Of a stretch of DNA of 64,000 nucleotides, positions 1 to 8,172 are shown piece after piece (within the stretch, counting starts at the first letter, position 1; every line of letters begins with the position of its first letter). Made by a program: the position numbers and the translations under genes. The notes beneath the pieces were generated by a model. It was not told the DNA's origin. It was given only the letters and a program-made list of their open reading frames with translations, and did no database searches. This DNA is from an uncultured Lachnospiraceae bacterium (GTDB lineage Bacteria > Bacillota > Clostridia > Lachnospirales > Lachnospiraceae): the NCBI GenBank assembly GCA_944384025.1, contig CALWRS010000005.1, positions 1-64,000 on the forward strand, in the 5' to 3' direction.

Positions 1-75
1 CGCAGGGATTCGGATAGGAATTATGTCGGCAAAAGCCGACCCGAATCCCGCGCCAAGACTCGCGAGCGAGTCTTG
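1..75. repeat. Pair of strong hairpins before the first gene
   Basis: Two nested or adjacent inverted repeats are visible. Bases 5-13 (GGGATTCGG) pair with 41-49, enclosing a second stem GTCGGC (25-30) with GCCGAC (35-40) around an AAAA loop. Bases 54-63 (CAAGACTCGC) pair perfectly with 66-75 around a two-base loop. There is no U-run after either stem, so they do not look like standard terminators. They lie in the leader of the membrane-protein gene at 91 or at the end of an upstream gene outside the window. The role is unknown. Confidence 0.6.
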
Positions 76-90
76 AAATGGAGAGGAAAA

Positions 91-630
91 ATGAAAATTA
101 TTCGAAGAATTTTGCCTATTGTGCTGACGGTGTGGCCGTATGTAATTGTTTTGTATATTTTCCGCGACAGTCTCGGGGTGAGAAATCTTCCGGATGCCGT
201 GGAACAAAATTTCGGTCTTATCTACGCCGCTTTGACATTTGTCGTCTACGGACTAAATATATGGAACGCAGTTACTTGGCCGAAGGAAGGGACAGGAAAG
301 TCGCTGGCGTTTTATAATATGATCATGAAGCTGATACATATTCCGTTTTACATTCTTGTTTTTTTGCTTGGCGTCGCTCTTTTTGGCTCAATGGTCGTTC
401 CTGCGCTTTTGTTTATTTCGCCGGCGTTGATCATGTTTCTGGTTTTTGTTGATTTCCTTTTGATGATGACCACGTCGATGTACGGCATCAGCGCAGCGTG
501 GCAAATGGCGCAGAAAAATGTCCTGCCAAAAATCGAAGCGACGATCTTTACCGTAGTGCATATGATTTTTGTGGCGGATGTGTTTGGAGCAATTGCGCTG
601 TTTCTTAGAAGGAGGGGAGTACAGTCGTGA
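91..630 (+). CDS. Hypothetical polytopic membrane protein
   Basis: This encodes a 179-residue hydrophobic protein that I do not recognise as a named family. The start is placed at the ATG at 91, because GGAGAGG precedes it by a normal distance. The in-frame TTG at 73 lies inside a hairpin. About five membrane helices can be seen (roughly residues 8-27, 43-60, 84-104, 107-132 and 150-172), with a short basic C-terminus (RRRG). There is no signal peptide distinct from the first helix and no catalytic motif. The stop overlaps the GTG start of hisA by four bases, so the two genes are probably translated together. A function cannot be assigned. Confidence 0.7.
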   Translation: MKIIRRILPIVLTVWPYVIVLYIFRDSLGVRNLPDAVEQNFGLIYAALTFVVYGLNIWNAVTWPKEGTGKSLAFYNMIMKLIHIPFYILVFLLGVALFGSMVVPALLFISPALIMFLVFVDFLLMMTTSMYGISAAWQMAQKNVLPKIEATIFTVVHMIFVADVFGAIALFLRRRGVQS

Positions 631-1415
631 AATTTCGACCCTGTATCGATATTCATAACGGAAAAGTAAAGCAGATTGTCGGCGGCAGCTTGACGGACCG
701 GCAGGATTATGCAAAGGAAAACTACATAGCGGAGGAATCCGCCGCAGACTTCGCCAGACGTTATCAAAAAGACGGGTTGTCCGGCGGGCACGTTATTTTG
801 CTAAACAGCGCAAGCAGTCCTTATTATCCGGAGACAAAGCGACAGGCGCTCTCGGCGCTTTTAGCGGCTCCCGGCACCTTGCAGGTTGGAGGCGGCATAA
901 ACGACGAAAATGCCGAAGAGTTTTTAAATGCCGGAGCCTCGCACGTGATTGTAACATCGTTTGTATTTCAGGACGGGAAGTTATATCGTGAGAACTTGCG
1001 CCGCCTAAGGGAAAAGGTTGGCAAGGAGCGCTTGGTGCTCGATTTAAGCTGTCGGAAAAAAGAAAACGCGTATTTTATTGTGACAAACCGGTGGCAGTGT
1101 TTTACCGAAGAAAAGGTGACGGCGGAGCTCATTTATGCGCTGGCGGAATCGTGCGACGAGTTTTTAATTCATGCGGTGGATGTAGAAGGAAAGCAAAACG
1201 GCGTAGAGTGCGAGCTTTTGCAAATGCTTGGAACGGTTTCGGGCGTTCGGATGACGTATGCGGGCGGTATCCGCAGCGAAGAAGACATCCGGCTTTTGGA
1301 GAAGCTGGGGCATGGACGCATTGATTTTACAGTTGGAAGCGCCCTTGACTTGTTTGGGGGATCGCTTTCTTACGAATGGATAACGAAGCAGTACGCAGCT
1401 TCGGCAATTTCCTGA
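627..1415 (+). CDS. hisA: HisA, ProFAR isomerase (eukaryotic-type)
   Basis: This is a 262-residue TIM-barrel protein resembling phosphoribosylformimino-5-aminoimidazole carboxamide ribotide isomerase, the fourth step of histidine synthesis. The N-terminus MKFRPCIDIHNGKVKQIVGG is close to the plant and fungal HIS6-type enzymes rather than to the common bacterial HisA. A phosphate-binding GGGIND stretch (about residue 88) and YAGGIRSEED (about 211) match the half-barrel repeats. The conserved N-terminal Asp (residue 8) is present. It starts at GTG 627 after GGAGGGG and overlaps the upstream membrane gene. No other his gene is in the window, so it is a displaced copy; a related isomerase specificity cannot be excluded. 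Confidence 0.85.
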   Translation: MKFRPCIDIHNGKVKQIVGGSLTDRQDYAKENYIAEESAADFARRYQKDGLSGGHVILLNSASSPYYPETKRQALSALLAAPGTLQVGGGINDENAEEFLNAGASHVIVTSFVFQDGKLYRENLRRLREKVGKERLVLDLSCRKKENAYFIVTNRWQCFTEEKVTAELIYALAESCDEFLIHAVDVEGKQNGVECELLQMLGTVSGVRMTYAGGIRSEEDIRLLEKLGHGRIDFTVGSALDLFGGSLSYEWITKQYAASAIS

Positions 1416-1423
1416 ATCCGGGG

Positions 1424-1452
1424 TTGTATTTTGCCGGAAGAATATGTATAAT
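1424..1452 (+). promoter_or_regulatory. SigA promoter of serS T-box leader
   Basis: TTGTAT (1424-1429) and TATAAT (1447-1452) are separated by 17 bp, a near-consensus SigA promoter. It would start the transcript at about 1459, just ahead of the T-box stem I. Confidence 0.8.
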
Positions 1453-1458
1453 AAAGCC

Positions 1459-1675
1459 GTATCTGTGAGGATCGAAGCTACGGTTCCTCTTCCTTTTGCA
1501 GAGACCCGGCGGGCGGTGCGAGCCGGGAAAGGCGGAACTTTTCCACTTCGGGAGCAGCCGGTGAGAACCGGAGGGAGTACCCTTTATCGTACGAAATGAG
1601 AGGCCGAAAGGCAAATTGGGTGGCAACGCGGAGTTCATTCGTCCCAAAGCAGGGGACGAGTGAGCTTTTTTTGTC
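1459..1675 (+). promoter_or_regulatory. T-box riboswitch (serine, UCC specifier)
   Basis: This is a classic tRNA-sensing leader upstream of serS. The T-box motif is seen at 1616-1632 (TTGGGTGGCAACGCGG). Stem I closes with CGAAG (1473-1477) and CTTCG (1546-1550), with a second helix GTTCC (1483-1487)/GGAAC (1534-1538). The AGAGA and GGTGCGA elements of the distal stem I lie at about 1500-1521. Between the two helices the specifier loop holds TCC at 1542-1544 followed by A, which reads a serine codon. The element ends in a terminator at 1634-1673. Uncharged tRNA-Ser should stabilise the antiterminator and raise serS expression. Confidence 0.92.
1634..1673 (+). terminator. T-box regulated terminator
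   Basis: The arm ending TTCATTCGTCCC pairs with GGGGACGAGTGAG across an AAGCA-type loop and is followed by seven T. This is the OFF state of the serS T-box; the 5' arm partly overlaps the T-box side of the antiterminator. Confidence 0.9.
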
Positions 1676-1717
1676 ATACGGAAGTAAGTTTAATGCAAAT
1701 AAGAAAGGAAAAACGAG

Positions 1718-3004
1718 ATGCTGGATTTACGGTTTGTAAGAGAAAATCCGGAACTGGTCAAGCAGAATATCCGGAACAAGTTTCAAGACGCAAAGCTGCC
1801 GCTAGTGGACGAGGTTATCGCGCTGGACGAAAAGAGCCGCAAGGCAAAGCAGGAGGCGGACGGACTGCGGGCGGAGAGAAACAAAATCAGTAAGCAGATT
1901 GGCGGATTGATGGCAAAAGGAGAGAAGGAGCAGGCCGAGACAATGAAGCAAAAGGTCAGCGAATTTTCTGCGCATCTTTTGGAGCTGGAACAGCAGGAGA
2001 CAGAGCTTTCCGAAAAGATTCGGAAAATCATGCTGACGATTCCAAACATTATCGACCCCAGCGTGCCGATTGGAAAAGACGACTCCGAAAACGTAGAAAT
2101 CGAGCGCTTTGGCGAGCCGGTCGTTCCGGATTTTGAAATTCCGTATCACACGGAGATTATGGAACGGTTTTCCGGTTTAGATCTTGACAGCGCACGAAGA
2201 GTGGCGGGGAACGGCTTTTATTATCTGATGGGCGACATTGCCAGACTACACTCGGCAGTCATTAGCTACGCCAGAGATTTTATGATTGACAGAGGCTTTA
2301 CCTACTGCGTACCGCCGTTTATGATTCGCAGCGACGTTGTGACCGGCGTTATGAGCTTTGCAGAAATGGATTCGATGATGTATAAAATCGAGGGCGAAGA
2401 TTTGTATCTGATCGGTACGAGCGAGCACTCGATGATCGGTAAGTTTATCGACACCATCCAGCCCGAAGAGAAGCTTCCGTATACGCTTACGAGCTATTCT
2501 CCGTGCTTCCGTAAGGAAAAGGGCGCGCACGGCATTGAGGAACGCGGCGTTTACCGGATTCATCAGTTCGAAAAGCAGGAGATGATTGTTGTGTGCAAGC
2601 CGGAAGATTCGATGAAGTGGTACGATAAGCTATGGCAGAATACGGTCGATTTGTTTCGCTCCTTAGACATTCCGGTTCGAACGCTTGAGTGCTGCTCCGG
2701 CGATTTAGCGGATTTGAAGGTAAAGAGCTGCGACGTAGAAGCGTGGTCGCCAAGACAAAAGAAATACTTTGAAGTCGGAAGCTGCTCGAATTTAGGAGAC
2801 GCGCAGGCTAGAAGACTGAAAATTCGCGTCGCAGGGGAAAACGGAAAGTACTTTGCGCATACATTAAACAATACCGTTGTAGCGCCGCCCCGGATGCTGA
2901 TTGCCTTTTTGGAGAACAATTTGCAGGCGGACGGTTCGGTTCGGATACCGGAAAAGCTTCGTCCGTACATGGGCGGGAAGGAAAAGTTGGAAAATGGAAA
3001 CTGA
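1718..3004 (+). CDS. serS: Seryl-tRNA synthetase
   Basis: SerRS charges tRNA-Ser with serine in the cytoplasm. The 428-residue length is normal for bacteria. The N-terminus (MLDLRFVRENPELV) and the long coiled-coil arm that binds the tRNA variable arm (about residues 28-100) are clear. The class II core shows motif 2 around FRKEKGAHG/ERGVYRIHQF (about 264-284) and motif 3 around GSCSNLGDAQARR (about 352). An AAGAAAGGA ribosome binding site precedes the ATG. Expression is controlled by the serine-specific T-box immediately upstream. The 3' end overlaps the next gene by 11 bases. Confidence 0.98.
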   Translation: MLDLRFVRENPELVKQNIRNKFQDAKLPLVDEVIALDEKSRKAKQEADGLRAERNKISKQIGGLMAKGEKEQAETMKQKVSEFSAHLLELEQQETELSEKIRKIMLTIPNIIDPSVPIGKDDSENVEIERFGEPVVPDFEIPYHTEIMERFSGLDLDSARRVAGNGFYYLMGDIARLHSAVISYARDFMIDRGFTYCVPPFMIRSDVVTGVMSFAEMDSMMYKIEGEDLYLIGTSEHSMIGKFIDTIQPEEKLPYTLTSYSPCFRKEKGAHGIEERGVYRIHQFEKQEMIVVCKPEDSMKWYDKLWQNTVDLFRSLDIPVRTLECCSGDLADLKVKSCDVEAWSPRQKKYFEVGSCSNLGDAQARRLKIRVAGENGKYFAHTLNNTVVAPPRMLIAFLENNLQADGSVRIPEKLRPYMGGKEKLENGN

Positions 3005-3674
3005 AATTGCAGACGCTTTGATTGAAAAGCTGTTTACAACGGAGGAGACGCTTGCAAAAGAACTGTTTCGCGGACATCGTTACCCATGGGAAGTGCTTCG
3101 GCTGATTCACGATTTTATTCTTCGGCTGGGGGAGACGCTTCCTGCCGGGGAGTACGAACGGCGCGGAGAAGCGATCTGGGTTGCGAGGGACGCAAAGGTG
3201 GCGGAAAGCGCGTTTCTAGCGGGACCGTGCATTATCGACCACGAAGCCGAGGTGCGCCACTGCGCTTTTATACGCGGCAATGCGCTTGTTGGAAAGCAGG
3301 CGGTGGTAGGAAATTCCACCGAGTTAAAAAACGTAATTTTGTTTAACCGCGTACAGGTTCCCCATTACAATTACGTGGGAGACTCCATCCTTGGCTACAG
3401 AGCGCATATGGGGGCCGGAGCCATTACTTCCAACGTGAAATCGGACAAAACAAGCGTAGTGGTGAAGCAGGGAGATGTGCGGCTGGAGACCGGGATGCGT
3501 AAGTTTGGCGCAATGCTTGGCGATTGTGTAGAAGTTGGCTGCGGCAGCGTGCTGAATCCGGGGACGATTATCGGGAAAAACAGCAGCATTTACCCGCTTT
3601 CTAGCGTGCGCGGGGTTATTGCGCCCGGCTGCATTTACAAAAGGCAAGGCGAGATTGTAGAAAAACAAATATAA
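2994..3674 (+). CDS. Left-handed beta-helix acyltransferase-like protein
   Basis: This is a 226-residue protein with hexapeptide repeats of a left-handed beta helix (about residues 60-200), as in the C-terminal half of GlmU and sugar nucleotidyl/acyltransferases. It resembles proteins often labelled UDP-N-acetylglucosamine pyrophosphorylase-related in Lachnospiraceae, but no nucleotidyltransferase (Rossmann) domain is present, so that activity is unlikely. The stretch with STELKNVILFN and HYNYVGDSILG resembles the GlmU acetyltransferase region. The start ATG at 2994 lies inside the end of serS. The substrate is unknown. Confidence 0.75.
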   Translation: METEIADALIEKLFTTEETLAKELFRGHRYPWEVLRLIHDFILRLGETLPAGEYERRGEAIWVARDAKVAESAFLAGPCIIDHEAEVRHCAFIRGNALVGKQAVVGNSTELKNVILFNRVQVPHYNYVGDSILGYRAHMGAGAITSNVKSDKTSVVVKQGDVRLETGMRKFGAMLGDCVEVGCGSVLNPGTIIGKNSSIYPLSSVRGVIAPGCIYKRQGEIVEKQI

Positions 3675-3694
3675 AAGGCAAGGAGAAAAATACA

Positions 3695-4792
3695 ATGGAT
3701 TTGAATTTAAAACCTGCGAATTCGTGTAAGTTCGACGCAGTTTCTTTGGGAGAAGTTATGCTGCGGTTAGATCCTGGCGAGGGACGCATTCGTACAGCAC
3801 GTTCGTTTCGCGCTTGGGAAGGCGGCGGAGAGTACAATGTCGTTCGAGGACTGCGGCGCTGTTTTGGACTAAAAACCGGCGTAATTACCGCATTTGCGGA
3901 AAATGAAATCGGCCTGTTGATGGAGGATTTTATTTTGCAAGGCGGCGTGGACACGTCGTTGATTCGCTGGATGAAGACGGACGGTATCGGAAGAATTTGC
4001 CGGAACGGACTGAATTTCACGGAGCGCGGATTTGGTATTCGGGGAGCGGTCGGCTGCTCTGACCGTGCAAACACCGCAATTTCCAAGGCAACGCCCGAAG
4101 ACTTTGATTTTGAATACATTTTTGGCGAACTGGGCGTTCGCTGGCTGCATACGGGCGGCATTTACGCAGCACTTTCCGAGCAATCAAGCAAGACCGTTCT
4201 TGCCGCTATTAAAACAGCGAAAAAGTACGGCACGATTGTTTCTTACGACCTGAACTATCGTCCTTCCATGTGGAGTGCGATTGGCGGAAAAGAAAAGGCA
4301 CAGGAAGTTAACCGAGAGATTGCTAAGTATGTTGATGTAATGATTGGAAACGAAGAGGACTTTACTGCCTGCCTCGGTTTTGAGATTGAAGGCAACGACG
4401 AGAACTTAAAGGAACTGAATCTGGAAGGATACAAAAAGATGATCAACGAAGCCGCTAAAACTTACCCAAACTTTAAAGCGGTCGCAACGACGCTTCGGGA
4501 AGTAAAAACGGCTACGGTCAACGACTGGAGCGCGATTTGCTGGGCGGACGGAGAAATCTACAAAGCAAAAGATTACAAGGGACTGGAAATTCTTGACCGG
4601 GTTGGCGGAGGCGATTCGTTTGCTTCCGGACTGATTTACGGATTGATGACAACTGGAGACGCCGAGCTTGCTGTAAACTACGGAGCGGCGCACGGCGCAC
4701 TTGCAATGACAACGCCGGGCGATACGACAATGGCAAGCAAAAAGGAAGTCGAGGCAATTATGGGCGGCGCAGGCGCAAGAGTGCAGCGCTAA
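3695..4792 (+). CDS. kdgK: PfkB-family sugar kinase, probable KDG kinase
   Basis: This 365-residue kinase of the ribokinase/PfkB family resembles 2-dehydro-3-deoxygluconokinase, which phosphorylates KDG in uronic acid breakdown. The N-terminal SLGEVMLRLDPGEGRI and AWEGGGEYNV regions match the substrate-binding part. The C-terminal PfkB signature DRVGGGDSFASG (about residue 300) carries the anion hole and catalytic Asp. AAGGAGA precedes the ATG, 20 bases after the beta-helix gene, so it probably belongs to the serS transcript. No other uronate genes are nearby, so the substrate is inferred from resemblance only. Confidence 0.85.
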   Translation: MDLNLKPANSCKFDAVSLGEVMLRLDPGEGRIRTARSFRAWEGGGEYNVVRGLRRCFGLKTGVITAFAENEIGLLMEDFILQGGVDTSLIRWMKTDGIGRICRNGLNFTERGFGIRGAVGCSDRANTAISKATPEDFDFEYIFGELGVRWLHTGGIYAALSEQSSKTVLAAIKTAKKYGTIVSYDLNYRPSMWSAIGGKEKAQEVNREIAKYVDVMIGNEEDFTACLGFEIEGNDENLKELNLEGYKKMINEAAKTYPNFKAVATTLREVKTATVNDWSAICWADGEIYKAKDYKGLEILDRVGGGDSFASGLIYGLMTTGDAELAVNYGAAHGALAMTTPGDTTMASKKEVEAIMGGAGARVQR

Positions 4793-4798
4793 GCCTTT

Positions 4799-4852
4799 AA
4801 AAACAAGGGGCTATCGCCGAACATTCAAAACAGCGATAACCCTTGTTTTTTA
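4799..4852. terminator. Bidirectional terminator kdgK / GGGtGRT gene
   Basis: AAAACAAGGG-GC-TATCGC pairs with GCGATA-AC-CCTTGTTTT across a 14-base loop, flanked by A and T runs on both sides. It lies between two convergent genes and can end transcription in both directions. Confidence 0.9.
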
Positions 4853-4860
4853 AGGATTTC

Positions 4861-5871
4861 TTAGAATTTGCCGGAGTTTGCGGCCTCTTCAATCGAAACA
4901 GCAACAGACACGGTAGCGCCTACCATCGGGTTGTTACCCATACCGATAAGTCCCATCATCTCTACGTGTGCCGGAACGGAAGAGGAGCCTGCGAACTGTG
5001 CGTCGCTGTGCATTCTTCCCATTGTATCGGTCATACCGTAGGATGCAGGGCCGGCTGCCATGTTGTCCGGATGAAGGGTACGGCCGGTGCCGCCGCCGGA
5101 AGCAACAGAGAAGTATTTCTTGCCTGCTTCAAGGCGTTCCTTCTTGTATGTACCTGCAACCGGATGCTGGAAACGGGTCGGGTTCGTGGAGTTACCGGTG
5201 ATGGAAATATCAACGTTTTCCTTCCACATAATCGCAACGCCCTCGGTAACGTCGTTCGCGCCATAGCAGTTTACTTTTGCGCGCAGACCTTCGGAGTAGG
5301 ACTTGCGGTATACTTCCTTAACTTCGCCGGTAGCGTAGTTCATTTCGGTTTCTACAAACGTAAAGCCGTTGATACGGGAAATAATTTGTGCAGCGTCTTT
5401 TCCAAGACCGTTTAGGATAACGCGCAGCGGTTTCTTACGAACCTTGTTTGCTTTCTCTGCAATACCGATAGCGCCTTCTGCAGCAGCAAAGGACTCGTGT
5501 CCTGCCAAAAATGCGAAGCACTCAGTATCTTCTTCCAAAAGCATTCTTCCAAGATTGCCGTGTCCTAAACCAACTTTACGCTGGTCAGCAACGGAGCCCG
5601 GAATACAAAATGCCTGCAAGCCTTCGCCGATAGCAGCGGCAGCTTCGGAAGCTTTTCTGCAATTTTTCTTGATTGCGATGGCAGCGCCAACCGTGTAAGC
5701 CCAGCAAGCGTTCTCAAAGCAGATCGGCTGAATTTTCTTAACAGCCTCGTATACGTTCAGACCGGCGTCTTTTGTAATCTTTTCTGCTTCCTCAATGGAG
5801 GAGATGCCATAGCTATTCAGTACGGAATTGATTTTGTCAATTCTTCTTTCATAGGATTCAAATAATGCCAT
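4861..5871 (-). CDS. GGGtGRT protein
   Basis: This 336-residue protein carries the family-defining segment SGGGTGRTLHPDNMAAG at about residue 257, followed by a Gly/Met-rich tail. The name GGGtGRT is only descriptive and no reaction is established to my knowledge. It is soluble: no signal peptide or membrane helix is seen. The middle part (VILNGLGKDAAQIISRING) looks like a nucleotide- or cofactor-binding fold, but this is inference. It starts at ATG 5871 after a GGAGG site, 13 bases behind the NifU-like scaffold gene, with which it is characteristically paired. A role in Fe-S or redox cofactor handling is plausible. Confidence 0.85.
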   Translation of the reverse strand: MALFESYERRIDKINSVLNSYGISSIEEAEKITKDAGLNVYEAVKKIQPICFENACWAYTVGAAIAIKKNCRKASEAAAAIGEGLQAFCIPGSVADQRKVGLGHGNLGRMLLEEDTECFAFLAGHESFAAAEGAIGIAEKANKVRKKPLRVILNGLGKDAAQIISRINGFTFVETEMNYATGEVKEVYRKSYSEGLRAKVNCYGANDVTEGVAIMWKENVDISITGNSTNPTRFQHPVAGTYKKERLEAGKKYFSVASGGGTGRTLHPDNMAAGPASYGMTDTMGRMHSDAQFAGSSSVPAHVEMMGLIGMGNNPMVGATVSVAVSIEEAANSGKF

Positions 5872-5884
5872 TGTTCGTTCCTCC

Positions 5885-6589
5885 TTATTTCACTTCTTCG
5901 TCGGTTCTCGGATCGATGATCTTCACAGCGTCAGCAACGCGGCCGTACTGCCCGCAAGCCTTTTCGTATGCGGTGTTCGGATCGTCGCCTTTTTTGATGA
6001 AGTCTGTCATTTTTCCAAGAGAAACAAACTTATAGCCGATAATTTCGTTGTCTGCATCTAAGGCAATGCCGGTAACGTAGCCTTCTGCCATTTCCAAGTA
6101 GCGAGGGCCTTTCTTTAACGTGCCGTACATCGTACCTACCTGACTGCGAAGACCTTTTCCAAGGTCTTCAAGACCTGCGCCAATCGGGAGACCTTCTTCA
6201 GAAAACGCGCTCTGCGTTCTTCCGTAAGCGATTTGCAAAAACAGCTCTCTCATAGCCGTGTTGATAGCGTCGCAAACAAGGTCGGTGTTAAGAGCTTCCA
6301 AAACGGTTCTGCCGGGAAGAATTTCCGCAGCCATAGCAGCGGAGTGTGTCATACCGGAGCAGCCGATGGTCTCTACCAAAGCCTCCTGAATAACGCCCTC
6401 TTTAACGTTCAGTGTCAGCTTGCAGGCGCCCTGCTGAGGTGCGCACCAGCCGATGCCGTGGGTCAGACCGGAAATATCGGTAACCTGCGTAGCCTTAACC
6501 CATTTGGCTTCTTCCGGAATGGGGGCAGCGCCGTGGCTGACGCCTTGTGCTACGGTACACATTTTTTCTACTTCGTGAGAATAAATCAT
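5885..6589 (-). CDS. NifU/IscU-like iron-sulfur scaffold protein
   Basis: This is a 234-residue relative of the IscU/NifU N-terminal scaffold. The first half contains a GCSGMTHSAAMAAEIL stretch (about residues 77-92) like the second cysteine region of IscU, and a GWCAPQQGACK stretch (about 47-57) with two more cysteines. The C-terminal half is an extension not found in classical IscU. It leads a two-gene reverse operon with the GGGtGRT gene. The classical partners hscA, fdx and iscA are absent here, and the cysteine desulfurase is far away at 58.3 kb. Scaffold function is inferred from the family. Confidence 0.8.
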   Translation of the reverse strand: MIYSHEVEKMCTVAQGVSHGAAPIPEEAKWVKATQVTDISGLTHGIGWCAPQQGACKLTLNVKEGVIQEALVETIGCSGMTHSAAMAAEILPGRTVLEALNTDLVCDAINTAMRELFLQIAYGRTQSAFSEEGLPIGAGLEDLGKGLRSQVGTMYGTLKKGPRYLEMAEGYVTGIALDADNEIIGYKFVSLGKMTDFIKKGDDPNTAYEKACGQYGRVADAVKIIDPRTDEEVK

Positions 6590-6631
6590 GCTTGATTGAC
6601 TCCTTTCATCTGATAAAATACATCGTCTAAC

Positions 6632-6637
6632 ATTTTA
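6632..6637 (-). promoter_or_regulatory. Candidate extended -10 for NifU-like operon
   Basis: On the minus strand TGT-TAAAAT forms an extended -10 about 40 bases before the start codon. No good -35 is present (TAGTAA at 17 bp). Confidence 0.4.
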
Positions 6638-6710
6638 ACACAGCGAGCCGGAAATTACTACAAAAAATTACAGAAATGCATGAAAAAAACGTGAAAAAAA
6701 GAATTAGAAG

Positions 6711-6739
6711 TGGATATCGGGGCCGAAGTATGCTAAGAT
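6711..6739 (+). promoter_or_regulatory. Candidate promoter of the sortase gene
   Basis: TGGATA (6711-6716) lies 17 bp before TAAGAT (6734-6739), which is preceded by TGC, an extended -10. The -35 is weak. Confidence 0.45.
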
Positions 6740-6785
6740 GAAAACGGTGTTATGGGAGTGTTGACAACGACAGATGAGGTAGGGT

Positions 6786-8147
6786 ATGAGCGAAGAATTG
6801 AAAGAGAAAATTTTCAGTCAAAAGCAGGCACATACAAAACAGGAAGATGAGTTGTGGAGTCATGTCAGCCAGAAAGATTTGCTGCACATGTCAGAGCAAG
6901 CCGAGGCTTTCGCAGAAAGCGAAAAGGAAGATGTAGCGGAGCCAGAAATGCAGCTGGATTTTTCTTTCCTTGAATTTGCTAAAGAAGCGTCGGATGCGGA
7001 AACGCTAAAGCAGCCGGAAGCAAAGACCGTACAAGACCAAAGCGAGCCGGAGAATACGCCTAAGCAGGAAGAGCTAAAAGAGAGCGCACCGGGACCGGAG
7101 GAGAGCGTATCCGAGCAGGAAGAGCCGGAAGAGAGTACGCCGGAGCTGGAAAGTACGCCGGAGGCGGAAGAAAAACCTGCGGAGCCGAAAAAGTCGAAAA
7201 AAGAGCTGCGCGCACAAGAAGCGAAGAAGCGCGAAGAGGAAGCTAGGCAGGAGCTGATTGCGGACGAGGAAGCGTTTCAGAAAAAGCTGCACAGCAAAAG
7301 GGTACGCAACTTTATTCTCAACGGTGTGATGCTTGTTTCCACAGCTGTATTTTTTGTATGCGCAGTGGAGCTTGGCGTTTATTTTTATCAAAGCATGCGC
7401 TATCAAGCGTCTATGGAGGATTTGCGTGAATCCATTGGAGGCGGAATTTCCGAAGACGCGAATCTGCGCATTGAAAGCCAGACGCAGGAAAACGGAGATG
7501 TATTGATTTTCCCGGACGAAGAAGTTTACGATGTGCTTGCGGCAACGAAAAACGAGAATCTGGGCGAAACCTGGAGAGAGCAGTACGCAACTTTAGTGGA
7601 AAAGAACGCGGACTGCTTTGGCTATATTGAAATACCCGGCACCGTGCTTTCCTATCCGGTAATGTTCACACCGGAAGATTATATGTACTATCTTAACAAG
7701 AATATAGACAAAGAAAAGGAAAAGCGCGGCCTTCCTTTTATGGACGAGGCGACAAAAATCGGGGAAAGTCAGAATTATATTATTTACGGACACAATATGA
7801 ACGACACGACAGCGTTTGGGTCGTTGAAAGAATACCTAAGCAAGTCGTATTATGAAGAACACAAGTATATCTATTTTAATACCGCTGTCAGCGAGGGCGT
7901 TTACGAAATCATGGCAGTTGTTAAGACAAAGATCTACAATGTAGAAGATCAGTGCTTTAAATATCACAAGTACGGCGGCGTGTTAACGAAGTCCGAATTT
8001 AAGACTTACGTTTCGGAGATGACAAAAGCGTCCGTGTATAAAACCGGCGTAACCGCTGAGTGGGGAGACGAGCTTTTGACGCTTTCAACTTGTAATCGGT
8101 ACACGGAAAACGGACGATTGGTCATTGTAGCAAAACGAATTGCCTAA
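6786..8147 (+). CDS. Class B sortase with long acidic cytoplasmic N-terminus
   Basis: This is a 453-residue membrane-anchored transpeptidase of the SrtB type. The first ~170 residues are a highly acidic, Pro/Glu-rich low-complexity region that turns basic and helical just before one membrane helix (about residues 177-202). The extracellular part ends in the sortase core with IIYGHNMND (catalytic His) and TLSTC, whose Cys436 is the nucleophile, followed by RLVIVA with the conserved Arg. Class B sortases attach proteins to peptidoglycan or pilus subunits, but no LPXTG/NPQTN substrate is seen nearby. The cytoplasmic extension is unusually long. A metallophosphatase gene follows 25 bases later, probably in the same operon. 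Confidence 0.9.
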   Translation: MSEELKEKIFSQKQAHTKQEDELWSHVSQKDLLHMSEQAEAFAESEKEDVAEPEMQLDFSFLEFAKEASDAETLKQPEAKTVQDQSEPENTPKQEELKESAPGPEESVSEQEEPEESTPELESTPEAEEKPAEPKKSKKELRAQEAKKREEEARQELIADEEAFQKKLHSKRVRNFILNGVMLVSTAVFFVCAVELGVYFYQSMRYQASMEDLRESIGGGISEDANLRIESQTQENGDVLIFPDEEVYDVLAATKNENLGETWREQYATLVEKNADCFGYIEIPGTVLSYPVMFTPEDYMYYLNKNIDKEKEKRGLPFMDEATKIGESQNYIIYGHNMNDTTAFGSLKEYLSKSYYEEHKYIYFNTAVSEGVYEIMAVVKTKIYNVEDQCFKYHKYGGVLTKSEFKTYVSEMTKASVYKTGVTAEWGDELLTLSTCNRYTENGRLVIVAKRIA

Positions 8148-8172
8148 GAGATTTTGGAGAGGGGGAAAGAGC

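Noticed and set aside
73..90. TTG start for the first membrane protein
   Set aside because: It lies at the end of a hairpin without a ribosome binding site; ATG 91 has one.
2994..3674. Calling the beta-helix protein a UDP-GlcNAc pyrophosphorylase (GlmU)
   Set aside because: The uridylyltransferase domain is absent; only a hexapeptide-repeat part is present.
6761..6766. Perfect TTGACA just before the sortase start
   Set aside because: A matching -10 would fall on the start codon, so it cannot serve this gene; the extended -10 at 6734 fits better.
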